Shown here piece by piece: positions 10,881-21,990 of a stretch of DNA of 64,000 bases. The notes beneath the pieces are model-generated. The model saw only the letters and a program-made list of their open reading frames with translations. It was not told where the DNA came from and searched no databases. Every line of letters starts with the position of its first letter. Positions within the stretch are counted from its first letter, which is position 1. Location: positions 25,081,760-25,145,759 of the forward strand of contig CM026557.1 of the NCBI GenBank assembly GCA_015143295.1, given 5' to 3'. The DNA is from Tetracentron sinense (lineage: Eukaryota > Streptophyta > Magnoliopsida > Trochodendrales > Trochodendraceae). Made by a program: the position numbers and the translations under genes.

Positions 10881-12355
10881 GAGCGTAAACTTCATACTGA
10901 TTGGGAAACCTAAGCTTTCCCCATTGGTTGTCGTGCTAGTCACCACACACTTGGTCCGGGATCCATTCCAGGAAGGAAGGGTGGGAGTGTACAAATACTA
11001 ACTTTTAACCAGGGTGGCGGCCTAACCACATATCACCAAGGGTGGAAGGGGGACTAACAATAGGGTTTCCGGGCATAACTCTTGAAAAATAAAAATTAGG
11101 TTAAAGTAAGGTTTGAAATCTGGATATTATCATGATTTCGGTCAGCCAACCAAACTGAAATCCCAAAAATAAAAATTGTATCTCGTCGGGATTTTGGATA
11201 CTGATTTATTAATTTATTAAATATATATATAAATTAAACAAATAATATTTTATTAAAATTTATATATCTATATAAATATTATTATTCTTTTTTAAAATAA
11301 ATATATAAATTTTTGAAATTTCACAAAATTTCGATAAAAATATCGAAATATTTCAAAATTTTAACTAAAAAATATATAAAACCTATTTAAAAAGGAAATT
11401 TCAAAATATCACCAAAATCCCGGAATTTCGAAATTTGACCCAAAATTTTCAAAATCTAAATTGAAATCGTGTTTTCTTAAATCTATTCTATATCGATGTC
11501 ATTGGGGTTAACGAAACCGAGATTTCATGAAATCCCAGCGGGATTTTAAATCTTGGGTTCAAGTTCATGGGTCATCGCATTTGTCTGTGTACATTTGTAA
11601 AGATTTTTTTTTTTCTCAAAAATTTAGGAGACTACAACCCCGTCCCCAGGCTCTGCCCGTCTTTAATGACTCGTAATCTGTTTTTCACCTGCATGAAATG
11701 AGCGGGGCTGTTGATTTTGTTTGTAAGAGACGGCCAATCTAGAATTCGTCTCGCTTTGCGCGTGTGAAACACATACTGCATCATTACAGGGAAAGACGAA
11801 CCTTTTTCTGTAAAGGCCGTGTACGAAGCACGACTAAAAATGACCCAGTGCTATCACTGCTCACTGCCCTTTATAATTGAGCGTATATCTACTCAGGGGA
11901 CCCATGCAGGATATTTCCTCTGTGCCTTCGCTAATGAGGACGCATGCACCTCTTAACACTCATTGGAGGGGCCTCATATACTGTGGGACATGGGATTGAT
12001 CCCTGTTGCAGTCTTCCAAAGAGGGAAGGAGATGGCAACAAGTGTGATTCCCTGTTATAGGATAGCAACACCAGAGTTGCACCTAGGGCAGAGACAAGGG
12101 GACTGGGGCACGTGCCCCCTAAACATTTGGATTTTTTAAATATGTATATAGCATGGGGCATGGAGGTGGATGAAGATGAAATCAAAGCCACTTGTTATTG
12201 AACTTGGGGGAGTTCAATCGAACTCATAGGCCAACACGTGTCCCTTTTAACCCCTAGTAACTATAGTTAAGACTCACTAATCTTTGGGGTTCCACAATAT
12301 AACTTTAGTTTTTTTTAAAAACTATTAACGTTAAGAGTTAAAATTTCTTAATTAG
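10881..12355. other. Intergenic region, no gene recognised
   Basis: This contains a very AT-rich block (about 11160-11480) rich in AAATTTC/GAAATTT words, and a perfect 14-bp palindrome GGGGCACGTGCCCC at 12105-12118. Just before it, AAAACGCATTAATTGCAT is repeated (near 10777 and 10813). No coding region was recognised on either strand. The last five bases, ATTAG (12351-12355), would be the left target duplication of element A. Confidence 0.6.
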
Positions 12356-13221
12356 TGTAAGACCCCAAAACTTGGGGTCATAACCTCAGTGAATAGTGTT
12401 CCAAGGCTTGAAGCCTTTTGGATGTTCATTACGTTGGTCAATGAAAATGAAGCTTAAATTGTGTAATGTGTATGACATGTGTTCTAAGGTCCTAAAAACT
12501 CTTGAAATGTTTAAAGAAAAGAAAAAGTCTAAGCCAATGAGAAAACGAGAAAATTAGAAGAAAAAATGGGTGATCGTTCGAACTGTTCCATAACCGTTCG
12601 AACAATCCTTGTAAATGTTGAATCAGGATTTCAGAAATCAAAACAGTAGGCATAACCGTTCGAACGATTACACCACCGTTTGAACGATCAAAAGACCGTT
12701 CGAACGGTCATGCATAGTAAAGTCGCAAAACAGCCCCAAATGCGACATTTTTAGGGTTTTATCCTCTTAAGCTATAAATAGAAGTCATTTTTGTGGGTTT
12801 TAGGGTAACACTCGAGAATTTGATTTCTAACGTAAGTACTACTACTACCTAGCTTTACTATGATACAAATAGTAAGTATCTACTATTACCTAACTATGCT
12901 ATGATGCAAATAGTAAATGTAGGATTTTGGGTAAACTATATTATGATCAAATGAGTAAGTAAGTGTTTAAGATTGAAGTTTTTCAAAGAAAAGAAATAAT
13001 TATGTTATGCTTGGATATGATTGTGACTATCTCTAATAAACTATGATTCTAAGCGTGATGTGATGAAATAGGCTTAATGGCCAAGATTTGTATGATGAAA
13101 AACTATGAATGTGAATGTCCTAGGGTTTTAGAAATTGTTTAAGTATACTATAATGTAAATATGTCTTGTAGGAATTCGTATGAAATGTTTAAAGCTTTCC
13201 ATATATACATGATGATGCTCA
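12356..13221 (+). repeat. Element A 5' LTR, first part
   Basis: This matches the start of the 3' LTR at 44403 over most of its length. It ends exactly where element D begins. The uninterrupted version is seen in the 3' LTR, where GATGATGCTCA runs straight into CAAGCACTCC near 45520. U3 carries palindromic units and a TATA box. Confidence 0.9.
12573..12708 (+). promoter_or_regulatory. Phased 14-bp palindrome array, element A 5' LTR
   Basis: Five units of the form ACCGTTCGAACGGT start at 12573, 12593, 12655, 12675 and 12695. Within each cluster the start-to-start distance is 20 bp. The last unit is a perfect palindrome. The TATA box TATAAATA is at 12773-12780. Confidence 0.75.
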
Positions 13222-14600
13222 TGTTAGACATTATGCCCTGGAAAGTCATTTAGATTGTAAGATTCTTATTGATTAGATTAATAACGACATCTTCTTTATC
13301 TATTGTGAATTCATCATAGGTAATTGATCATGATCATGAGATGATCTATACGATATGAGATATCGAAAAAGGTCCATAGGATATATTGTAGGAAAGCTAT
13401 GTGATAGGTATCGAACTATCACAGGTAGATATAGTTTTCCAGTTCCTTATACCGTATATAGTCATAGCTATGGGTGAAGCTGGACACTTCACTTATATGG
13501 CTGCCACAATACTAAGATGTTCTCAATGGTTCAGATATAGTTTTATCTCAAACTATTGTAGTCGAGACTACACATCAGCATATGGGTGCTTAAATGTACA
13601 CTAACTGATTAGATGCAATGAGAGACCTCTTGCATAAACATACTATCAGATAGTTGGTCTTTCATTTACATTGAACAGTTTTGATGATCTTTAAATCTGA
13701 TGAGTTCATTTATAACTGGACAGTAATTTGACTGTTTTGATTGCACCTAAGTACTCTCTAATTGAGAGATTACGATAAGGTGACAGTTGGATAATCAGAA
13801 AGCTGTTCGAGTCATGATGAATTTCAAACAAGAAATTCACTCATTAAATTGAGAGATTATCCAAATTTCGGGTAAGATAATCGATTAAGCTTAAATCCTG
13901 CACAAGTGATTTTGAAATCAAATAAGTTTGAAATATATTTTTATTAAAATATATTATACTTAACAAAAAAATTTCTCAAAATGTTTTACGTGAGAAAAAG
14001 TTTCTCATGACTTAATCAGAAGTCTTGGAAACCCGGATGATGTACAATGGGCAATGAGTTAGATAGTATATTAATCTCGAAGACCCATTATGGATAATGT
14101 TATTGGAAGGATCAATCGAATTAAAAAGTTCATGTAGCGGAATCCTTATTGGTTAATGTTCTTACACCGTGATTCAATTGCAACATGGATGTCGCGACCC
14201 AAAACCCACCCTAGGAGTTAGAGTGAAACTTGGATGACTTATCATGACTTAGATGACTTGTGTAACAAACCATCTTGCAAAACACACGGAGCATATACAC
14301 TAGAGGACAAAATAGCGGAAGTATAAACTAACATGGCACAACGTAAGTCTAACCAAAATCTCTATGTAAATACATGTGATCCAAGTTTTGTACAAAGGGA
14401 AATCAAAGAAAGAAGGTGCGGACATGCCCGCCAAAATACATGGGTATAAATCTTTTATGCTTACCCACACTCACTTAGAATCTACCACCTAATAATAACC
14501 CTTATCATGAGGCTCCTCAGCAAGGGACCTCCTCAACATACTCCCCTTCCTCCCATGGACCAGGAGCACATATGTCAAAGGAATGAGCACTCCACTAACA

Positions 14601-14641
14601 CCTGCCGACATCAAAAGTACGGCTGAGCATGGAATACTCAG
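14601..14641 (-). promoter_or_regulatory. Conserved chromovirus LTR motif (hairpin plus TCGGCAGGT), solo LTR-1
   Basis: Read on the minus strand: CTGAGTATTCCATGCTCAG, then CCGTAC, then TGTCGGCAGGT. CTGAG and CTCAG can pair. The same block occurs in all five chromovirus-type LTR segments of this window that cover the region. Confidence 0.7.
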
Positions 14642-14825
14642 CGGGTACCAAATACTAACCAACACTCATGGCAATACAATAATGGAAATAAAGCGGAAGC
14701 AGTTCATATCATAACAGGAAGATAAACGATTTATATTTCATGCTTGCATCAAATCAAAACCGAGAAAACTCTTGGAATCATTGTGTGCTTGACTTGACTT
14801 GAAAATACTCTTTTCATGCTTGAAA

Positions 14826-15083
14826 ACTTGTCTTGCTGTGTTCTATCTTGCTTGTCTTGTCGTATCATGCATGTCATGTCGTGTCATGTCTTGCTTGTCT
14901 TGTCATGTCATGTCATGTCTTGCTTGCTTGGAATTTAAACATGCTCATGCAACTTGTAAGATGAACTTGTGAGGGAGGGTGGTATAGAACCTTCTCTTTT
15001 CATGAGATGCAACTTGTGAGGGAGGGTGGTGTAGAACCCCCTCTTTTTAATGAAAACAATTTGTGAGGGAGGGGAAACCCCTC
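14826..15083. repeat. Short tandem repeats inside solo LTR-1
   Basis: A block of CTTGCTTGTCTTGTCATGTC-like words is followed by three imperfect copies of a roughly 48-bp unit containing TTGTGAGGGAGGG (near 14968, 15014 and 15060). It is a repetitive central part of the LTR. Confidence 0.7.
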
Positions 15084-15908
15084 TTTAGCAAAAATGCAAT
15101 AAAATAAACATGCATGCTTGGAGTCTTGCTTGGCATGTTCTGGTTCTTACAAAAAACGAGGCAAAACATATCTTAAGATACGCCCTATCTCTTATACCAA
15201 CCCATACGTTTGGCCTTGTCATGGTGTTCGTAAATCAAGACTAAACCCTTTATTCTTGAAAAACTCGGTAAACCATGTCATGCATGCCGTGCTCGTGAAG
15301 TCGTGTATATGCTACCACTTGAAATTAAACATGACATACGGAGTTCAATAATACATGGAATAGCATTCTTTTCAACAATAAGAATATTCATGCCATTAAG
15401 AAAAGCAAGTAACACACTATCATAAACCCTAGAAATTTCCATATGCCTTAAGTCATTCTTTTCTTGATTAGTGATTCATCTAATCCATCCATCATCCATG
15501 TGTGTTTATTATTTGGTGAAATACCCTTCATATTTGTTTTCATCACAACACAACATCCACATGACATTTCATTCACTAATTCCGTCTTACTTCATGTGAA
15601 ACATTTAGGGAAAACAATGAAATAGAGAAGCATAACAATAAAGGGAAGAAAATATGACAAGGAGGGTAGCATAAGATACCGACCTTCAACGGATGAGGAA
15701 AACCCTCCAAAAACGTGGGTGGAGTCGTTACCGAGGTTGGAAGAACCCCTTGGCTTGATTTGGTGAAGATCACCCTTGATCTTGATCTCCTTTTTCTTCA
15801 ACCTCAACTCTCTTGGCAAATCCCCAATCTCTCATTTCTTCATCTTCTTTAATTTCTCTTAGGCTTTCTTTAGGTTTAGGGTAAACCAAAACCCCCAATA
15901 CAACCCCC

Positions 15909-16133
15909 TATTTATAGGGAAAGAGAAGAAACCCTAAAAATCCCGAAATAAAATTCTGGGTTCGCGATCTACAATCGGTCGTAGTTTCTCTACGATCAAT
16001 CGTAACCTTCTACGATTGGTCGTAAATTTCTACAATCGTTCGTAAATATTATAGAGAGTTTTGGCCATTTAGAATTCTACGATCGATCATAGATTTTCGA
16101 CGATTGATCGTAGCTCACCTACGATCGTTCGTA
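15909..16133 (-). promoter_or_regulatory. Phased 14-bp palindrome array plus TATA box, solo LTR-1
   Basis: Seven units resembling TACGATCGATCGTA start at 15970, 15991, 16011, 16031, 16078, 16099 and 16120. Spacing within the two clusters is 20-21 bp. TATAAATA lies on the minus strand at 15916-15909, about 55 bp downstream in the direction of transcription. Confidence 0.75.
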
Positions 16134-17734
16134 ACTCTTGCAGAAATTTTTCAGATTTTCCTGTTTTCGTATATCGGTCATAACTTTTGACTCGTTCGTC
16201 GGATTTTAACGATTCAACTTGCGTTGGATTCGTCATTCTAAAAGGAACATTTATGGCATTAGAATTTTCAAATTCTTCTTTATTTATTGACCAAATTACC
16301 CCTCAAGTTGACTGGTCCGCAATTGGAGTTCAGTAGCCTGGATTTTTAACATATCCGACTTAAGAAATCCCATTTTTAACACTTAGAGTTCTTTAAGATT
16401 TCTCATTTTATATAAATGGAAGATTACAATGGCCTAAAGCCTTGACACGATTTCCAATACACGGGCAAAAGTTCTGGGGTTTTACAATGGATATCTCACG
16501 TCACTTGCAATTCCGATGTCATTCTATTTTAGAGTCATTGTGATAACATTGGGTAAGCCAGAGTTAGAATGTGTCAGAACAATCTATGGAGATGCTCACA
16601 TAAGAAATACAAGCTCAATTAATAGATTAAATGTTAATTTATAATTTAAAGGATTAAAAGTTAATCTTTATTAAATAGATTAAATGTTAATCTAAATTAA
16701 AGGATAATAATAATGATTATTTAATTAACCCAATATAAGGGGAAATGAGTTTGACCCATATCCATAAAACCCAACAAAAATGGACCTTATTGGTGGGCCC
16801 AAGCTCATGGGATTAACTCCCTAGGGTGGGCGCCTATTTGGAGAATCCCTATTATGTAGAGAGTTTGTTAGTTAAATAATTATTAATTAATTAATCCTTA
16901 TCGTAAGGGATTAGATTCCATTCTTAGAAAATAATAAACAAAGGGATAAGATTAAATTCTTATCAAGACTTGGAGTTCAAGACTCCCAATGGCTCACGCC
17001 GCCTTCTAGCTCACCCCCACCCCTTTAAGGGGTTTCTAATTTGATTAGAATCCCCAATTGTTAGGGAGTTTGTTGGTATCCCTAGAATCTAGGGAATTAG
17101 TTTCATCCCATTAATTAAGGAATCCTTTTAGGAAAAGAAATCCTAAATTAGAAAGTTTGTTATAATTAATTAGTTATGGATAAACATGAAGTTTAATTAA
17201 TGATAAGAGTTATCATTATTTAGTAACTCTTTAAGGGATAAATTCTAATTGGATAAGGATTAGGATTTGATCCAAATCCATATATACCCATACGCCAAAA
17301 CCGTGTGGCCCTAATGATCATTAATCATTATTTCTCTCCTCCAAAAAACGTGGGCTATAGAGAGAGAATAATCTCTCTAATTTTAGTGAGCTTCAAGGGT
17401 TACTCCAAGTTGATTTTGAAGGCTAGGGTTTTGAACCCTAAGGTTTTGTGAGGTAGAAAATCTACTCCAATAATCTTCTTCTCTTTGTTCTTCAATACCA
17501 AGTAGAGATTTAAAAGCTTCACGAGGATAGCGAAGAATGAGGATCGAGCTTTGAGTATTTCTTCGAGAAATCTCTACAAAGAGTTTTGACTGTTCATTCT
17601 GTTTTGTACTTCACCGGTGAACATCATTCACTGAGGTAATTATTTAAACAAGTAGTTAAAATTATTTGCTTTTTGTGGTGTAAAAATCTTCAGGATCCAG
17701 TTTTTCGCATAAATTTTTTATCTGGATTCCCTTC

Positions 17735-19110
17735 AAGTGGTATCAGAGCTCATGGTTAAAGAGTATTTTTTTGTTTGTTTTAAAGGATGATTAAATAGAT
17801 AAAATAATTCATGAGATGAATTTTATTTATTTATTTATGCTCGTTATTTTTATTTGTTCATGAGAGATGAATAAATGAATAATTATTTTTTGTATTATTT
17901 ATCGAATGAGATTTGATAATGATAATAATTAAATAACTTTTTAAAAAAAAAACTAGATTTATATGAGTTTTAATCAATTTTCGAAATAAATAAGTTTATC
18001 TTGAAATCCTTTTAAATGATTGGATCATTTAAAATATATTTGTTAATTATTTAAAATAATTAATGAATGTTTTTTCTTATAAATAGATTTTATTCGAAAA
18101 AATTTATAAACCCTATTTTATGATGAGATCATATTTAGGATTTTCACCTCTCTTAATTTTTTATTTTAATCTTGAATAATATCAGAACCAATCTTGAATA
18201 ATAATAGAACTAATCTTTATGAAAGGATCTTGCATTCAAGAAAGGATCTTGCATTCAAGAAAAGAATAAAAGACCGTAAAGATTTAAGAAAATCCTATCA
18301 TTATATTTTAAAAATAATTTTATTAAAATTGTTTGTTAGAAAATATAATGGTTTTATTTTTCGGGTTTGATCTATATGAGATATAGATTTTTCGAGCTCA
18401 AGGATAATTGTTATTATTTTTTCAATCTTTTAAAATATCAGAAAAAGTACTACATTACCATGTTGCATCTAATTGTATGAGATTACAGATATGGGTCAAT
18501 TTTATTATGTGTGATAAAATGTTTATCATGCATTCATATTAGAGGAAAATATGTAGTAGGATTTTGACATATTTGTAAAGGGCAGATTCATTCGGTTTCC
18601 CTGAAAAAGAGCGAATGAAAATCTAGTTTCCCTAACGCCATTTTTCCGTATCATGCATTGGTCGAGATGATGCGAGGAGGATGTTGTGATGATGATCTCG
18701 ATAAGATGATAAAGGAAGCGATCGCGAAGGAGTTTGCGAGTTGCCTTTATTCTTATCTCATTCTCTTGCATCCATGCATTTTAATTTTCATTGACCCATA
18801 ACGATTAATCTCATATGATGTTTATACTTGTTTATTCTCATGAGATGATACTTGTTTATTATATCATGAGATGATATCTGCTATCTATTCATGTTTAATT
18901 ATTCTGTAGAAATAATTGCCCTTAATATATCATGTGTATATAAGACTGGGGATAAGTCCCTAAGTATTATGATCTTCTACCATACACTATGTGATCTTAT
19001 AGTGGGGAGTGTGAGTAAGCTGACAGGCTAAAGCCGGGCCTAATCCCTCTCGCCTATGTGAAAACATGGTGAAAACTTTATAAGCAAATAGTGGGAGCAA
19101 AAAGGCCAAA
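17735..19110 (+). other. Element D primer site and untranslated leader
   Basis: The primer site TGGTATCAGAGC lies at about 17737-17748. The rest is AT-rich leader without long ORFs and continues after element E at 30177, reaching the gag start near 30527. GCATG at 19111-19115 is the left target duplication of E. Confidence 0.7.
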
Positions 19111-19115
19111 GCATG

Positions 19116-20213
19116 TGTAAATCCCTAAATAGGTGTTGGCAAATTCCGTGATCATTAGATAGGTCATGTGAGTCGAGTCGTCGAGTCATGTTCAACTTGT
19201 CAGAAGAGAAGAGCTAAAGCTTAAAGAAGATTGAAGAAAGAGAAGAAAAAGCTTCTACTCTGGATCTAGACAGGTAATGGACTTAGAGACCCCTACCTAG
19301 GTTGGTTTTGGCTTAGATAACTCTAAACATACCTAGGAGGATAGTTTTAAACCTAACAAAGTTGTTTGATCTTAGTTGAATCAAATAAACATGAAAAGAC
19401 ATATGGTTTGAACAAAATTCTGTCTCAACCGATCGATCCGTTTTGAACTGAGCGATCGGTAGTGAGCACCGATCGATCGGTCCCCGTAAAAAGAATTTTT
19501 CTTTTTCTGGATCCTTTTTTTAAACCCTATATAAACAACTTTTGGGAGACCTAATTCGTGTCTTTGATATTTTTGAAAGAGTAGAGGTCTGAGAAACTCT
19601 TCTAGGGTTTTTCTTATTACTTTTATTAGATCTTTGTTGATCCCTCCTCTTTCTTTGATCCTAGAGAATGCAAGTATAGATTTAAACCTTTGATCTTGCA
19701 TTGTGTGATCTCAAATCTGTATGAGATCCCTCTAGGGTTTGAAATTTACTAAATTGATTCACAACCCTACACCTTGTGTGTGTGTCCGGTGTTTGATCCG
19801 GAGCCTTCGTGGAAGGAGATTGATCGTGTGTGATCGTGGTTTTGAAGTCGCTTGAAAAGATTTGGTCGGTGTGGAACCGAAGCTGCTAAGGCGGAGATCG
19901 AACCTACTGGTTCGTGGAAATCAAGAGTAAGAGTCTATACCTAGGAACGTCGTTTCTGTTTTGGTAAGGTCTTGTCTTGTACTTGATATCTTTTCATAGT
20001 GAAGTTTATTGCTGGACAAGGTCTCGTGGTTTTTTCCCGTTAGAGTTTTCCACGTAAAAATCTTCTGTGTTTGATTTGTGTGGATTGTCTGATTGAATTG
20101 TTCATTGATTTCTAAACATATTAATTGAAAAATTAAAAATTGGTTAGAAATTATTAGATAGACCTATTCACCCCCCTCTAGGTCTTAGAGATCATTGATC
20201 TGGATAAATTTCA
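19116..20213 (+). repeat. Element E 5' LTR
   Basis: It is near-identical to 28943-30171 apart from having fewer palindromic units in U3. The TATA box TATATAAA is at 19528-19535. Confidence 0.95.
19428..19481 (+). promoter_or_regulatory. Phased 14-bp palindrome array, element E 5' LTR (3 units)
   Basis: Units resembling ACCGATCGATCGGT start at 19428, 19447 and 19468 (spacing 19 and 21 bp). The third is a perfect palindrome. The TATA box begins 47 bp after the last unit. Confidence 0.8.
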
Positions 20214-20280
20214 ATTGGTATCAGAGCTTGTTCACTGATAAGGCTAATCCCTTAAGTGTGATCTTGTATTATTCGTGATC

Positions 20281-21435
20281 ATGAGTACTCTAAGAGAAGG
20301 AGGATCCGTCTCTCGTCCCCCACTTTTTGATGGAAATAATTATGCATACTGGAAAGCTAGAATGAGAGCCTTTCTCAAATCTATTGACGAGAGAATTTGG
20401 ATGTCTATACAGAATGGGTGGACTACGCCCATAAAAACTGTAGGTGATTTGACTGTCGTCAAATATTCTGATGAATGGACCAGAGAAGAGCTTGATTCAA
20501 GTGGATGGAACACTAAAGGTCTCAATGCTATCTTTACTGCAGTCACTGCTGAGGAATTCAGACGAATTTCTTCATGTGAAACAGCAAAGGAGGCTTGGGA
20601 CATTCTTGAAATTACCCATGAGGGTACTACCACTGTTAAAATCTCAAAACTCCAAATGTTAACCACCAAATTTGAACATTTAAACATGGAAGACAATGAC
20701 ACTTTTGATGAATTCTATGCAAAACTTAGTGACATTGTCAACGCTAGTTTCAATTTAGGTGAGAAAATATCTGAGTCCAAAATAGTTAGAAAAGTCCTTA
20801 GATCTCTCCCAGAGAGATTTCAACCCAAAGTCACTGCAATCGAAGAGAGCAAAAATGTTGACTCTCTGAAGATTGAGGAATTGGTTGGATCACTCCAAAC
20901 CTATGAACTCAATCTACGTCCATCCAAGAAGAATAAATCTTTAGCCTTGAAAACCATCAAGGAAACTTTGGATGAGGATGACAGTGATGGAGAAATGAAT
21001 GAGGAAGAAATGGCTCTTTTCGTTAAAAAATTTCGAAAATTTTTTAGAACGAAAAAGAGGTTTAATCCCAAACAGGGAGGAAAATCTTTTGAGAAGTCAA
21101 AGTCTAAGCCCTGGGAAAACAAGAAAAATTCCAAGAGTGGCGACAAGAAATCCCAAGGTGTTCAATGTTATGAATGCCATGGCTTCGGTCATATTTCACC
21201 TAACTGTCCTAACAAGAAGAAGAGTAAGGGCAAGGTGATGAATGCCTGTTGGGATGACAGTGATTCCGAGAATGAAGAATCGGACAGTTCCTCTTCAAGT
21301 GAAGATACTGGAAATCATACTGCTTTCACTGCTTCCCTTTCTGGGATTCTTGAGACTACCTCTGCGGTTGATGAAAAGGATAGAAGTGATGAGAGTATTC
21401 ATACTGAGTCTAGTGATGACTTACAGAAGAGTTAA
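20281..21435 (+). CDS. Element E gag-like ORF
   Basis: The N-terminus (LREGGSVSRPPLFDGNNYAYW) is the classic copia gag start. It is followed by a helical gag domain and a zinc knuckle (CYECHGFGHISPNC) near residue 300, then an acidic serine-rich tail. The ATG at 20281 is chosen because it directly precedes the conserved region; the element's primer site is about 55 bp upstream. The product would form the particle shell and bind the element RNA. It belongs to a fossil element. Confidence 0.88.
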   Translation: MSTLREGGSVSRPPLFDGNNYAYWKARMRAFLKSIDERIWMSIQNGWTTPIKTVGDLTVVKYSDEWTREELDSSGWNTKGLNAIFTAVTAEEFRRISSCETAKEAWDILEITHEGTTTVKISKLQMLTTKFEHLNMEDNDTFDEFYAKLSDIVNASFNLGEKISESKIVRKVLRSLPERFQPKVTAIEESKNVDSLKIEELVGSLQTYELNLRPSKKNKSLALKTIKETLDEDDSDGEMNEEEMALFVKKFRKFFRTKKRFNPKQGGKSFEKSKSKPWENKKNSKSGDKKSQGVQCYECHGFGHISPNCPNKKKSKGKVMNACWDDSDSENEESDSSSSSEDTGNHTAFTASLSGILETTSAVDEKDRSDESIHTESSDDLQKS

Positions 21436-21459
21436 ACTGACTCTGAAAGTGATGAAGAT

Positions 21460-21915
21460 TTGAAAACAACTTATGATAAGTTGTATGCTGAAAGTTTGAA
21501 ACTGACTAAAACAAAAATCTCCTTGAGCAAAAAACTCAAACTCATTCAAAATGAAAGAGATATCTGTAAACTAGTAGCAGAAGAGAAGAGTGCACTAGTT
21601 AGTCAGTTGGAAAATGAAAAAGAAGCATTTGTTATAAAAGTTCAATGTCTTTTGGAAGAGAATGTCTCATTGACTAATGTGGTCAGAAAATTAGAAGTTG
21701 AAAGAGACACTTCCATGAAAGAAATTGAAGAGTTAAGAACTCTGCAAATGGAGCTGGAAACTTTTAAAGACTCTCTTGTTGATAAGGTGAAATTTCTTGA
21801 AAAAGAACATCAAATTACCCTTAAAGACAAGACTGACTTGATTCAGAAGGTCTATACTCTTGAAAAAGAAATAAGAATGTTTGGTAACACTAGCTACCTA
21901 GATGAATTAGTTTGA
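21460..21915 (+). CDS. Element E coiled-coil segment
   Basis: An open stretch of about 150 residues dominated by Lys, Glu and Leu with heptad-like spacing (for example KLKLIQNERD and LEKEHQITLKDKTD), predicting a long coiled coil. It lies between the gag knuckle and a second knuckle-containing segment. Sirevirus gag proteins are known for coiled-coil extensions, so it is most likely part of gag rather than a separate gene. Confidence 0.6.
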   Translation: MKTTYDKLYAESLKLTKTKISLSKKLKLIQNERDICKLVAEEKSALVSQLENEKEAFVIKVQCLLEENVSLTNVVRKLEVERDTSMKEIEELRTLQMELETFKDSLVDKVKFLEKEHQITLKDKTDLIQKVYTLEKEIRMFGNTSYLDELV

Positions 21916-21990
21916 AAGTATGGATCAAATTCGAGTAGATCTGGGATAGGACATGTTGACACACCAGCTGGTCCTTTAGCTGTTGGTACA

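Larger units (their letters stand above)
14190..16486 (-). mobile_element. Solo LTR-1 (chromovirus-type gypsy), inserted in D
   Basis: It begins TGTCGCGACCC and ends GGGTTTTACA on the plus strand, flanked by the 5-bp duplication ATGGA (14185-14189 and 16487-16491). The 3' LTR of D shows the empty site. No internal region is present, so it is a solo LTR of 2297 bp. The terminal GTCGCGAC motif, the TATA box (15909-15916, minus) and the motif at 14601-14641 show that it reads on the minus strand and belongs with the A/B/solo LTR-2 type. Confidence 0.9.
13222..17734 (+). repeat. Element D 5' LTR (contains solo LTR-1)
   Basis: Net length without the insertion is about 2.2 kb, longer than the 1.59-kb partner at 34208-35798. 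Shared blocks include the TGTTAGACA start, a GGTGAAGCTGG segment and the final ATCCAGTTTTTCG region before the primer site. Confidence 0.88.

Noticed and set aside
17737-17748. tRNA-Met gene at TGGTATCAGAGC sites (also 20216 and 39094)
   Set aside because: Only the 12-base primer-binding complement is present next to an LTR; there is no tRNA cloverleaf.
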